Source of the DNA: Stramenopiles sp. TOSAG23-3
Taxonomy: Eukaryota > Sar
Reading direction: 5' to 3'
Assembly (NCBI GenBank): GCA_900128585.1
Contig: LT642294.1
Span: 1-25,017 of the forward strand
DNA length: 25,017 nt
Position numbers and translations under genes: made by a program. This document shows positions 16,802-25,017 of this stretch, piece by piece. Under the pieces are notes generated by a model that ran no database searches, was not told where the DNA came from, and worked only from the letters and a program-made list of their open reading frames with translations. Numbering within the stretch: the stretch's first letter is position 1; each line of letters begins with the position of its first letter.

Positions 16802-17485
16802 GCTTTAGTTTCCGTGGTTTAGAATATTCGTGTTTCGTTTCCTGTCTTAGATTCGCCCCTGCTCTTCGAAACAAAACGAAATGATATCTTCCTGTTGCGT
16901 GTTTTAGTTCGTTCTTCTTTCAATTCATTGTACATTTTTAAATGTATGACACAATCCATTTCTTTCGTTTAAAACAAGAGAAGAAGTCTTCTTTATTATA
17001 TTAATATTATTATAATAACACTTCTCCACCACCAAAAAAACAAATAATAATTATTATTAATAATAATAATAATAATTTTTTTTTTGAATTTATTTTGAAT
17101 TACCTATTTTTTTCAACATCATCATCACCACATATAATACATACATACAAACAACAACAAATACCAATATAATTAAAATAGATGCTATGTCTATATTAAT
17201 ACTATAATAATAAGGATATATAATTATAGCAAATAAAATAATATATAAATAAGAAGGATTTTTCCCTCTTTCTTCTTCTTTTTAAAACAAGAAGAAAATT
17301 GGCTGTTATTTTTATTATGATTGAAGTTTATATAGTTATGATATCATAGTAAAATATTGATGTGTGTGTATGATATAAAAAATAACAAGAAATTCCCCGG
17401 TACATTTTTAATATTAAATACTCTGTGAGTATCTGAATAAATGAAAACTCTGATATATATTAATGAATATATTCTGTATATATTG
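16802..17485. other. AT-rich intergenic region
   Basis: This 684-base gap lies between the GINS1 start and the DDB1 stop. It is very AT-rich, with TAA/TTA repeats (about 16995-17085) and scattered TATA stretches. I see no gene or RNA gene. The part next to 16801 (about 16802-16960) is less AT-rich and probably contains the GINS1 promoter and 5' UTR. Confidence 0.6.
17044..17081. repeat. TAA/ATT microsatellite
   Basis: AAT and ATT units in inverted order (AATAATAATTATTATTAATAATAAT) are followed by a T run. The inverted order makes the block self-complementary. Confidence 0.8.
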
Positions 17486-20400
17486 TTAGTGCAGGGATTG
17501 CAAATCTTCTACCATCTTTGTCAGCGCGTCAAGATCTAAGCTGGTGCTTGTATTGTACTCGCTGCTTACACGATTTGACAATATGTGTTGCAGCACTTTT
17601 TCCGCTTCAGACTTTTCTAAATCGAGAAACCGTTCGACCAAGTCGCCGTCAATAAAGTTTTTCGAAGTACTATTTTTCCCGGGGATGTTCCTTTCGTTGC
17701 AAAACGCGCGCCATTGGCTGTGGGAAAATCCACCTATGCCACCTATGCAACGGTCGATTCCGTTCTGCAGGCGCAGCAGCAAGTCATACTGGGCCTTGTT
17801 CAGGGTGGTCAGCGTTCCTATGGAGCCCAACACTGTGCCGAGCAGCATGCTGGACCTCAGGTTGGCCATGGACTGGATAACACTGAGGTCGCCCCCACTT
17901 TCAGGCTTTGCCCCGGCGTCCAGGGCCGGCGCGCTGGCGCTCGGAAGCGACGGCGCAGTTTCGGTGGGTTGCATGACCAAGGAGCCACTGCGAAAGCAGT
18001 TGACGAACTCGCCAAGGTGAAACTCGCCAGTGATTTCCAGGCGACTCCGCTCTTCTTCGGTTTTCGCGGTAATGTTCCTTCTTGCCATGAACAAATTGTA
18101 CGCGTGCTCCGCGCCGATGAAAGCTTCGTCGTCCACGAAAGCAACGGCGGTCATCCAGTTGGCATTGAAATCCCGGGCAACTTCCTCGATGACGCCCTCG
18201 AGCGGCTTGTACACGCAAAGGCTGACGGACTTCATCAGGTCACCGACTACGATATAATCTCCCCGGGTAGTCACATGGAGGGCAAGGATGTGGCCGTGCA
18301 AGCCACACTTGCTTTTGAGCTCCCTGGTTCCGATGTTTGTGCTCCCTGTTACACTCCACTCGTAGAGTTGAATTTTGCTGTTTACGCCAGCCAAAAGCAG
18401 TCCATTGAAGCAGTTCAACGAGTAGACTGCCCCTGGGGTGTCGACTTGCGCGATGAGTTCCAGCCGGCCAGGCCGGGATTCCCCCCCGGGGCCTGTCTGC
18501 GCCGCCACGTTGAACACCAGGATGCGCCCCCGCGACGGCTCGGGTTCGTCTTCCAAGGCGTACGCAGTCCCAACAACGAAGTAATCGATGGATTCATCCG
18601 ATTTGAACCCCGCGGTAATGGCAGATATTCCCTGCTCAAAGTCATCGAGGACAAAACTATCGAGGACAGTGAACTCCTGGTCGTCAACGAGGCGCAGGTA
18701 GTTCGTCTCAATCTCTTCCCCGTTCGTGTTTTCATCTAGTTGGAACCTGCACGTCACCACGGCGAACATGCCGTGCCGCTTGCTGTGGCAGATCCTGCGC
18801 GGCTGTTCCCCCAGGGGAATTTTACGAATGTGCAACTTCTGGATCTCGTCCATCGCCCCAATTGACATGTCGGAATCGGACGCCACGGCCAGGCAATCCT
18901 CGAAGCCTTCCGATGAGAACGGGCAGACGACGTTGATGTTGCTTCGGTTGACGCTGCTGTAGTGTATCTTGCCATTGTTGGAGTATATGACCACGGGGCG
19001 GTCGGACGCAGCAAACACGTGCTTCTTGTCGCCGGACGAGAATGCCCTGAGGCCTATCGGCTGCGTCCCAATGGCGACCTTTTTTCGAGCAGACAGGGTC
19101 CCGTTGCCCTCGTCGCACAAAAATCGGACCAGGGTACCGTCCCCAAGCCCCACGAGCAGGTGAAGCGTGCCGTCAAAATTTCCAAGGAGCACACTCCGGG
19201 GGATCGTCTCACTCTCAAGGCTGCACTGGTGCAGCTGCTCCAGCGTTGGCAGCCGCAAGGTCCTCACCGTCATGTCCTTCCACATGCCCACCGCGGCAAG
19301 TTTGGAGGTTTGCCCAGCGCTGTCCCCGTCCATTGCGCCGACGTCAATACACGCTACTTCGTTGTCCAGCGTGGAGGTCGCCATCTCCTTCAAGGCGCCG
19401 CCCTGCATTTCCAGAAGGACCAGGCGCCCCCCCCCCCATCGTCAACAGAATCCTAGTATCGTTCAACGCGGCGACCGTCACAGTGTCGGAGCTGTTCTGC
19501 GGCGACCACTTGGTAACCGCCTTTAGCGTTTTGCCATCGGCCACGTTTACCGCTACCGGGGTGACTTGCACCACGTTCGAACCGGCCATGTTTCCGCATG
19601 CCAACGTCTGGTGGTCGCCGCTGAAGGCTTCTACTACCACTTCCTCCATCGTTTCGTCCTCCAGGCCGAGCACCCGGGTTTCGGACCTGAACGACATGAC
19701 CAGGTACTTGTCGTACGCTGCATCCATGGAGGGCCGCAGCGCCCACAGCCCCTTGATGCCGCTGATCCCGATTGCAGCCTGCTCGTTTATCCCTATCCCG
19801 TTCCGAATCACACGGAGCGATCCATCCTTGAAGGCGCCGCTGCAAGTGACCACCTGGCCCCGCCCTTGGTTCTCCAGGTCCACGACGCAGAAATCTACGA
19901 TAGGGCCAATGTTGATGTACGTGTCCAAGACGTCCAAATAAGATTTCGTTTCCTGGCTCTTTTCTGGGAGCAACAGCAGCAGCTGCGAGTCCCCAAACGA
20001 GCTTCCGACGTAGGACATACCGTTGCCAAGGTAGCAGATCGCAGACGCGCAGCTGGTTTCCCCCAGCTTGTCAATGTCCATCCCCTTCAAGACCCCGTTC
20101 TCCGACGCCAGCACCAGCACCCAGAGCCCTCCCAGGTGGTCCCCGAGCAGGATCCGCGAGCCGTCTGGGTCTATGCGCCCGGACGCCCGCCAAACGACGG
20201 AGGTGGTCGACAGGGACAAGGACGTCTGCCCATCGTGGTACGTGATCGTCTGCTGGCCCAGAATGAGGACCCCGCCGCCGATCGGAGAAGGGAGTGGGAT
20301 CAGCATGGACGCCCCGCTCTCCACGTTCGGCTGCTTCCACGGCCCATCCACGATCTCCTTCTTCGGGAGCAGAATTTTGTACGTTCGCACGTGCCGCCGT

Positions 20401-20966
20401 TGCTTGGTGTCCTCGTAGAGGATGCATATCGTAGGCTCCGCCGCGTTGTTCAAGAACACCATGTCGATCACTTGGAGTTCTTCCAGTCGAACGTTGAAGG
20501 CCTCAGTGAACTTACCCGAAGCGTCCATGGGAACGATTTTCAGCAGCCCGTCGTACAGGTGCAGCGCGATCAGGCCCGACTTTGGGTCCACGATGCCAAT
20601 CTGGCCGCACTCGGTCGGGCGGCCTATGAAATCCCGCACGTTGCTGGAGGCATGGGTTTGGATAGTATTCGACGCCTCGTCGAACTGGAGGACGCATATG
20701 TCGTATCGCTCCGTCATGAGCAGAAGAAGCTGCTTCCCCGAACCGCCCCCCGGCGAAAAAAGCTGCATGAACGCAACTCGGCCGTACAAAGGAACGCTCA
20801 ACGTTTGGGCAACATGGTCCTCCGCGGCCGTAAATATTTCCAAATGGCAGCCCTTTGAGACAATCAAGTTCAAATCCGTGGCGGAAGTAAATGCCCCACT
20901 GACCGCGTGGGTCACGGAGGTAGACTTTTGGGCCGTGACAAAATACGTGTAATTCTCGTCCGCCAT
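17486..20966 (-). CDS. DDB1: DDB1, CUL4 ubiquitin-ligase adaptor (frame broken by a poly-G run)
   Basis: This encodes DDB1, the three-propeller adaptor that links CUL4 to substrate receptors and takes part in UV-damage recognition. The match runs end to end: YFVTAQKSTSVTHAVSGAFT at the start, LEELQVIDMVFLNN, GPWKQPNVESGASM, GPIVDFCVVDLENQGRGQ, VTCSGAFKDGSLRVIRNGIG and IKGLWALRPS. In the second half come IPRSVLLGNFDG, IGTQPIGLRAFSS, FAASDRPVVIYS, IDEIQKLHIRKIP, AVYSLNCFNG, YIVVGDLMKSVSL, FNANWMTAVAF, FHLGEFVNCF, GFIDGDL-like NFIDGDLVERFLDL, and a VEDLQSLH end. The start is ATG 20966 (GAAATGGC), giving MADENYTYFVTAQK like other DDB1 proteins; the frame extends upstream without an ATG. At 19427-19437 an 11-base G run shifts the frame at about residue 510, inside propeller B. 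The first part alone reads on to a stop at 19344, and the second half is open from before 19408 to TAA. With the shift corrected, the length is ~1160 (human 1140). Confidence 0.93.
19427..19437 (-). other. 11-base G run causing a +1 frameshift in DDB1
   Basis: On the coding strand the sequence is ATG followed by ten G and then CGCCTGGTC; with the G of ATG the run is eleven. If one G were absent, ATG would be followed by three GGG codons and CGC CTG GTC, giving LLTMGGGRLVLLEMQGG, which continues DDB1 smoothly on both sides. Homopolymer runs are error-prone in several sequencing methods, so an artefact is the first explanation. Confidence 0.9.
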
Positions 20967-21326
20967 TTCCGTCTCTGCACCACCGCTTCGTTGGTTCCTC
21001 GGCAACTAAGTATGCTAAACCGCGCCCGTCCTTTCTCGGCCGTGCTCAATATAGACGTAGACGTGGGGGAACGTAAATGTGTCCGTGTGCGTCAAGTATC
21101 GATAAAATAAAGAGAAATGCAAAGAACGGGGCACTTGTTTTATTCTTTTAATTCGGTATAAAAACGATGTCCCCATGTGTCATTGTTAATTGTTATTTAA
21201 TATCTTGTACCCCTCCCCCTCCCATTATGTATAATATGTATACATATATATTTTGAGCTTTGATTGATTATTGAACAAATCAAAAAAAAAATGATAATAA
21301 TAATAATAATATAAAAATATGATGAT

Positions 21327-21480
21327 GAAGAAGAAGAAGAAGAAGAAGAAGAAGAGAAAAGAAGAAGAAGTATGTTCTCTTCTTCTTCTTTCTTCTTCTT
21401 TCATTCTTTCTTTCTTTCATTCTTTCTTTCATTCTTTCTTTCTATCTTTCTATCTTTCTTTCTTTCTTCTTCTTCTTCTT
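21327..21480. repeat. Inverted GAA / TTC microsatellite
   Basis: A GAA block (21327-21370) is followed after TATG by a TTC/TTTC block (21375-21480, with CATTCTTTC and CTATCTTTC variants). The inner 21361-21370 pairs exactly with 21379-21388, and pairing can continue with few mismatches, so a long hairpin with a loop of about eight bases is possible. The purine and pyrimidine blocks could also form triplex DNA. Confidence 0.9.
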
Positions 21481-21591
21481 TCGTGGTGGTGTCATCCTTT
21501 AATAATAATAGATATTTTACATTAATTATCTCCCTCTTCTCTCTCTCCATTGAATTTTATTATTATAAAATATTTATTGAATCAATAAAAA

Positions 21592-21616
21592 AGAAGAAGA
21601 AGAAGAAGAAGAAAAG
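21592..21616. repeat. GAA microsatellite
   Basis: About eight GAA units lie 110 bases to the right of the larger TTC block. Confidence 0.85.
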
Positions 21617-21826
21617 ATATTTTGTTGCATTGTATTTTATTATTAATATTAATAATAGCTCCAATTTAAGGTACATTATGTTATTATATAGTTTTAAATG
21701 TTTATATCATTATATTTTACACATCATCATCATCTCTTCTTTTTTTATCACTCTTCTTCATCAATAATAATAATTAAAATATCTTTTTTTTTATATAGTA
21801 AAGCCTTAATTACATAATAGGGAGGG

Positions 21827-21916
21827 ATGTCGAGCGAGAAGATAAAATGCCAAGTGGTGTTAGAAGATGCTCGCTCCGTCGCTCTGTTAGTTGAGACTTG
21901 TGGTGGAAGTTGTTAA
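21827..21916 (+). other. Possible 29-residue reading frame in a less AT-rich island
   Basis: ATG at 21827 opens 29 codons ending in TAA, with an ordinary protein-like mix (MSSEKIKCQVVLEDARSVAL, then a Cys-containing end). The island also holds GAGCGAG (21832-21838) and CTCGCTC (21870-21876), which can pair. On the minus strand the sequence CAACTAACAG here resembles the GINS1 acceptor. It could be a tiny gene, an unplaced exon or a structured RNA; I cannot choose. Confidence 0.2.
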
Positions 21917-22064
21917 GAAAAAAGGAGTGCAATATTATTAATAAATTAATTAAACATTTTTCATTAAAGTTGATTTTAAATGCAGTTACTTAATGCGCGC
22001 AGGAGTTAATATCTCTTCCAAGGTGAAGATCGGAAACAAATAATAGCACAATACATGCAAAATT

Positions 22065-22493
22065 CTAATGCGCTTCGCTGACGCTGGTCACCGACACCAT
22101 TTTGACCATGCAACGCAAAAATTTGTTTAACGACAATCCGCAAAATCGTTTGGGTTCTAAAAGGACTTCGCACAGACGCTGCAAGGTGAATGGTGGGCCG
22201 TGAAAAGACAACAATGCCGTTTGAAGTCTGTACAAGTTTTGTTCAACGGTGTCGCCATTGTACGTTTTGACCGAACTGTCACGCTCGTAATATTCTTTGG
22301 CCACCGCCACTACTTTCCCGGACAATAGGATTTTAAGACTATCCCACTCGTATTTCGAGGAGCCCGTTTTTGCGACGGTGCCAATCAGCGAGTTTAGTTT
22401 CGGAGGAAAAAATACCAAAGTCACGTTGCTGCAGTCATAGTTTTCACAATACTCCCTCACGGATTTCGCTTCTTCTGGGTCAGGCGCGCTCAT
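22065..22493 (-). CDS. PPP4R2: Protein phosphatase 4 regulatory subunit 2 (core domain only)
   Basis: This 142-residue protein matches the conserved N-terminal domain of PPP4R2, which binds the catalytic subunit of protein phosphatase 4 and directs it in DNA-damage response and other nuclear tasks. Visible matches are VAKTGSSKYEWDSLKILLSG, the NLYRLQTALLSFHGPPFTLQ block (human FNGIPFTIQ), QRLCEVLLEPKRF and NKFLRCMVKMVSVTS. Human PPP4R2 is ~417 residues; the long acidic C-terminal tail is missing here. The frame simply stops with TAG after SVSEAH, with nothing tail-like in the AT-rich DNA beyond, so this is probably the whole protein unless a downstream exon exists. The start is the first ATG. 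It is in tandem with DDB1. Confidence 0.82.
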   Translation of the reverse strand: MSAPDPEEAKSVREYCENYDCSNVTLVFFPPKLNSLIGTVAKTGSSKYEWDSLKILLSGKVVAVAKEYYERDSSVKTYNGDTVEQNLYRLQTALLSFHGPPFTLQRLCEVLLEPKRFCGLSLNKFLRCMVKMVSVTSVSEAH

Positions 22494-22773
22494 AAAAATG
22501 ACGACGAACCAACACTACGACAGGGACCTCTACAATAGTATACGATCTATTCCGAACACTTTACAAAGTTGGCATACTATATACCCACGTTCAAAGACAA
22601 GGCTCCTAAAGAAAATAATGTATGGGATAGTAAATATGAATGCTTTCTTTTCCCGAACAGATTTATATCCTCGAATTTGTAAAGGAGAGAATAACGGATA
22701 GAAAAGACATACACATACAAACGAACAAACAAACAAACAGAGTTTGATCAATAGAGAGAGATAGAGATTCCAC

Positions 22774-22797
22774 CATCAATCATCATCATCATCATCA
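22774..22797. repeat. ATC microsatellite
   Basis: About seven ATC units with one irregular AATC near the start. Confidence 0.85.
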
Positions 22798-22918
22798 AAC
22801 CAAACAAGAACGAAATGTAATGTAATACGGATCGGATGATCAATTATATTAAAAAAAGTCATTCTTTTTTTTATTAGTAGTAACAGAGCATCAGAGAGTT
22901 TCTCTACCTCGTATATCC

Positions 22919-23000
22919 TGTGCTGTGGTTATGCTGGACAATTGTTATAGTCTTGTAGTAGTAGAGGCCATAGGCAAGGAAATGCACTTGTTACAGCACA
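22919..23000. other. Possible stem-loop
   Basis: TGTGCTGT (22919-22926) pairs exactly with ACAGCACA (22993-23000), extended by G-T pairs, enclosing ~66 bases that are less AT-rich than the surroundings. I recognise no RNA family. Confidence 0.25.
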
Positions 23001-23034
23001 TTTTATAACCCAAAACATAATATTAATAGTAGAA

Positions 23035-23168
<134 letters not shown>

Positions 23169-23762
23169 TAAAAACCAACAGCAACACCGATCAACAATTT
23201 TTGAATTTAAAAAAGCAAATCATTTTTTCTTGTTATTTGATCCCAAGGAGAGTATTAATATACAAATAGCATAGAAATATTATTTTATCCAATCACAACA
23301 ACACGTCACCACGATAAGATGCATGTGCTATGCTATTTGAGCCTTTTAATGCCTCCCTCCATCCCATCCCGTTGCAGTATTTTTAAAATAAACCTGGAAT
23401 TGTTAATAGTTATATAATATCTATATTAAAACAATTTATAAGTATTAAATATAAATCATATAGGTAATATTTTAGTGAACAATAGAATAGAAACGATAGT
23501 TAAATATTGCATACTTTTTATTATCAAAGATTTTTTGTTTGTTTGTTGTTGATGTTGAGAATCAATCTTGAGCGTTTGTTTTGCTATGATGTACTCGCAA
23601 GGTACCACCCATGCATTGTTTGTTGTTCCTTGGCATCTTCCGTAAAAACTTTTCAAAGATGTCGATAATAGGGAACGTTGCTTCTCATTCAACACTAACC
23701 ACGGCTTTATTTTAAAGTGTTGAGTACTTTCAGTAGTTAAAACCAAAGTTTGATACCTGAAA

Positions 23763-24455
23763 ATGGAGCTCTCGAAACTCATCACACTCCCTGCCCTGTG
23801 TTTGCTCTTTCTGACTTGCGTACAAGCAGGTTGCGAAAAAAAAATCCAGAAACACTTGTGCAATTCCATCTGTGGACAGTACCGACGACAACGGCCCATG
23901 CCGCTGATATTCCAGTCGTGCAAACTCGGCTGTGACTCTGCGCATCACCAAAAGCTGAACGCGAATTGCCACTCTGTGTGCTCCAGAACACAGACCCCAA
24001 GGCCAACGACCACGAACGCTTGCCACGCCGGCTGCTACGCGATGAGAGATAAGTTCCAAAGCTGCCAAGCGACAAAAGCGGCCGAATCCGTTGTGCAACA
24101 GGCGCCAGAGCCGGTTGTGACTGAAGAGGTGGCAGACGATGCGGCGGCGACGAATGCAGGAGACGATGCGGCGGCGAAAACAGCCGCAGAAGCGGCGGAA
24201 AAAGCAGCGAAAGAGGCAGCAGCAGCAGCTGCAGGGGAAGAACAGAAAGAGAAAAAGGCAGTTGCAGAGGCACAAGCTGCTGCGCAGGCAGCAGCAGAAC
24301 AGAAAATTATTTCAGACGCAGAAGCACTTGCGGCAGAGCAGAAAGCGATGGAAGAAGCCAACGCCCTCGCAGCAGAACATGCTGCAAACGTCGAGGCAGA
24401 AGCCCTTGCCGCAGCGGCAGCTGCTGCGAAACAAGAAGGCGCCGACGAAGTGTAA
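23763..24455 (+). CDS. Secreted Cys-rich protein with tandem CX3C motifs and Ala-rich tail
   Basis: This 230-residue protein has three parts. Residues 1-22 are a signal peptide (hydrophobic TLPALCLLFLTC, likely cleavage after VQA). Residues 23-101 hold ten cysteines, eight of them in four CX3C motifs (33/37, 53/57, 69/73, 87/91), with C24 before and C101 after. The spacing is C-x8-CX3C-x15-CX3C-x11-CX3C-x13-CX3C-x9-C, and the two halves look like copies of one unit. Paired CX3C motifs usually form disulfide-linked helical hairpins, as in small TIM proteins and plant alpha-hairpinins; a secretory signal argues against TIM. Residues ~103-230 are rich in Ala, Glu, Lys and Gln and probably form a long helix or coiled coil. 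I recognise no family. It could be a cell-surface or matrix protein; function is unknown. The start is the first ATG, just before the signal sequence. Confidence 0.8.
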   Translation: MELSKLITLPALCLLFLTCVQAGCEKKIQKHLCNSICGQYRRQRPMPLIFQSCKLGCDSAHHQKLNANCHSVCSRTQTPRPTTTNACHAGCYAMRDKFQSCQATKAAESVVQQAPEPVVTEEVADDAAATNAGDDAAAKTAAEAAEKAAKEAAAAAAGEEQKEKKAVAEAQAAAQAAAEQKIISDAEALAAEQKAMEEANALAAEHAANVEAEALAAAAAAAKQEGADEV

Positions 24456-24895
24456 GCAACTCCCCAATCGCTCGATTTGAACGTTGTCGGGGTGGAACGG
24501 GTGTCACAATGGACAATGCGAAGGACAATAAATTTCTAAATTGAATCCTGCACATCACAATAACGCGGTTTAACATAAGGCTGTATGAGTTGTTCGTTCG
24601 AATCTCGGCCCCCACCCACAAAGCCTAGACCTTCCTTATAATTCTTACGGAGTAACACAAATACGATTATATTATAGATGTCAGGAATATTAACAAAGAT
24701 GTGATATTAAAGTGCACTGGTATCTTGATTTTGTACTCTTCGTGTATGTATACTTCGTACATTGTGTAAGAATTGCGAAAGTGTGATCGATGTAAACCGT
24801 ATATACGTATTATAAGACCAACACAGGCAAGTTCATGCGCTGCCCCATGCAGTGCTACGTCCCTTGGCGCGAAAAACCGTCGTGGGACCCATGTT
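24456..24895. other. Intergenic region with a TATA-like site near its right end
   Basis: This is the 3' flank of the secreted-protein gene followed by AT-rich DNA. TATATAC at about 24800-24806 and TATTATAAG at 24808-24816 are TATA-like and lie 80-95 bases before the next likely ATG (24896). From about 24815 the base composition becomes coding-like. A GTTCGAATC sequence near 24595 looks like a tRNA T-loop, but its stem does not pair. Confidence 0.4.
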
Positions 24896-25017
24896 ATGGC
24901 GGCACTCTTTTCAAAAGGTACCGCCGTGTGTATCTTGTTGCGCCACTTAACCCTGCCAAACCAAATCGGGACACGTAGCATGGTTCAGTTGTTGCTTGAA
25001 AGTTTGCTTACTCGTCG
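24896..25017 (+). CDS. Likely 5' end of a plus-strand gene, cut by the right edge
   Basis: A frame on the plus strand is open from 24770 to the window end. Its first ATG is at 24896 in a good context (TTATGGC), giving MAALFSKGTAVCILLRHLTL and about 20 further residues with no stop. The first 25 residues contain several basic and hydrophobic residues and no acidic one, so they could be a mitochondrial presequence or a membrane-directed segment. TATA-like sequence lies 80-95 bases upstream. Competing frames exist: a 104-codon minus-strand frame from ATG 24981 and a 47-codon plus-strand frame from ATG 24835. The family cannot be judged. Confidence 0.4.
   Translation, partial: MAALFSKGTAVCILLRHLTLPNQIGTRSMVQLLLESLLTR

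Larger units (their letters stand above)
20967..22064. other. AT-rich intergenic region upstream of DDB1
   Basis: This ~1.1-kb gap holds the DDB1 promoter (the less AT-rich 20967-21130), a long GAA/TTC inverted microsatellite (21327-21480), a further GAA run (21592-21616), TAA-rich DNA, and a small less AT-rich island at 21820-21920. The last contains a 29-codon frame and a 7-base inverted repeat. Confidence 0.6.

Noticed and set aside
17714-18739. 341-codon plus-strand frame opposite DDB1
   Set aside because: It is antisense to clear DDB1 coding sequence; long antisense frames are expected in this GC-richer gene. The same holds for the plus-strand frame at 19566-20858.
22498-22701. 67-codon plus-strand frame starting 5 bases from the PPP4R2 start
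   Set aside because: Head-to-head starts five bases apart leave no room for promoters or 5' UTRs; base composition is that of spacer DNA and no family is recognised. It is not excluded.
23456-23760. Minus-strand open frame across 23456-23923 with protein-like stretch near 23560-23745
   Set aside because: It has no ATG before it overlaps the antisense of the secreted-protein start, and the less AT-rich stretch is better explained as that gene's promoter and 5' UTR. A CATTTTCAG acceptor-like site near 23760 keeps a small doubt.
24561-24640. tRNA-like GTTCGAATC near 24595
   Set aside because: The five bases on either side of the T-loop-like sequence do not pair, and no anticodon arm or acceptor stem fits on either strand.
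24667-24981. 104-codon minus-strand frame starting at ATG 24981
   Set aside because: Its second half is AT-rich spacer-like sequence; the plus-strand frame from 24896 better explains the coding-like composition up to the edge.

Overview
This is a eukaryotic nuclear window, most likely from a unicellular protist. The coding stretches are long, have balanced composition, and encode typical eukaryotic proteins: an ORC subunit, a GINS subunit, DDB1, WDR82/Swd2, a PP4 regulatory subunit and an axonemal-type dynein heavy chain piece. The gaps between genes are very AT-rich and packed with microsatellites (GAA, TTC, GAAA, TTCC, TAA, CAA, ATC). Introns are rare: I can support only one, an 89-base GTAAGT...CTAACAG intron in the GINS1 gene. 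Stops are TAA, TAG and TGA, so the standard code applies. The dynein sequence implies a lineage that has, or once had, cilia. I cannot name the taxon from sequence alone.

Layout, left to right: an undecided coding edge (1-46); a PhyH-like Fe(II)/2-oxoglutarate dioxygenase (+, 852-1856); convergent to it, a 1123-residue 'headless' dynein heavy chain (-, 2473-5844); a WDR82/Swd2-like WD40 protein (-, 6602-7702); a possible 61-residue small protein (-, 8371-8556); ORC3 (+, 8780-11269); convergent to it, an ECHDC3-like crotonase with a probable mitochondrial presequence (-, 11539-12462); a TPR-methyltransferase (-, 12768-14267); a small coiled-coil protein that may be a CINP relative (+, 15201-15725); GINS1/PSF1 in two exons (-, 16128-16801); DDB1, interrupted by a one-base frameshift in an 11-base G run (-, 17486-20966); a short PPP4R2 (-, 22065-22493); a secreted Cys-rich protein with tandem CX3C motifs and an Ala-rich tail (+, 23763-24455); and the likely 5' end of another plus-strand gene running off the right edge (24896-25017).

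The genes are not an operon. Each seems to be its own unit, with mixed orientation. Several act in DNA replication, repair or chromatin (ORC3, GINS1, DDB1, PPP4R2, WDR82, perhaps a CINP-like protein), but this may be chance.

The most unusual items are these. (1) The dynein gene joins an almost complete N-terminal tail directly and in frame to the last ~80 residues of the heavy chain, with no linker, AAA ring, stalk or microtubule-binding domain. (2) The secreted protein has the pattern C-x8-CX3C-x15-CX3C-x11-CX3C-x13-CX3C-x9-C followed by an Ala/Glu/Lys-rich helix. (3) The poly-G frameshift in DDB1 is probably a sequence error. (4) A GAA block faces a TTC block across a short spacer and could form a long hairpin.
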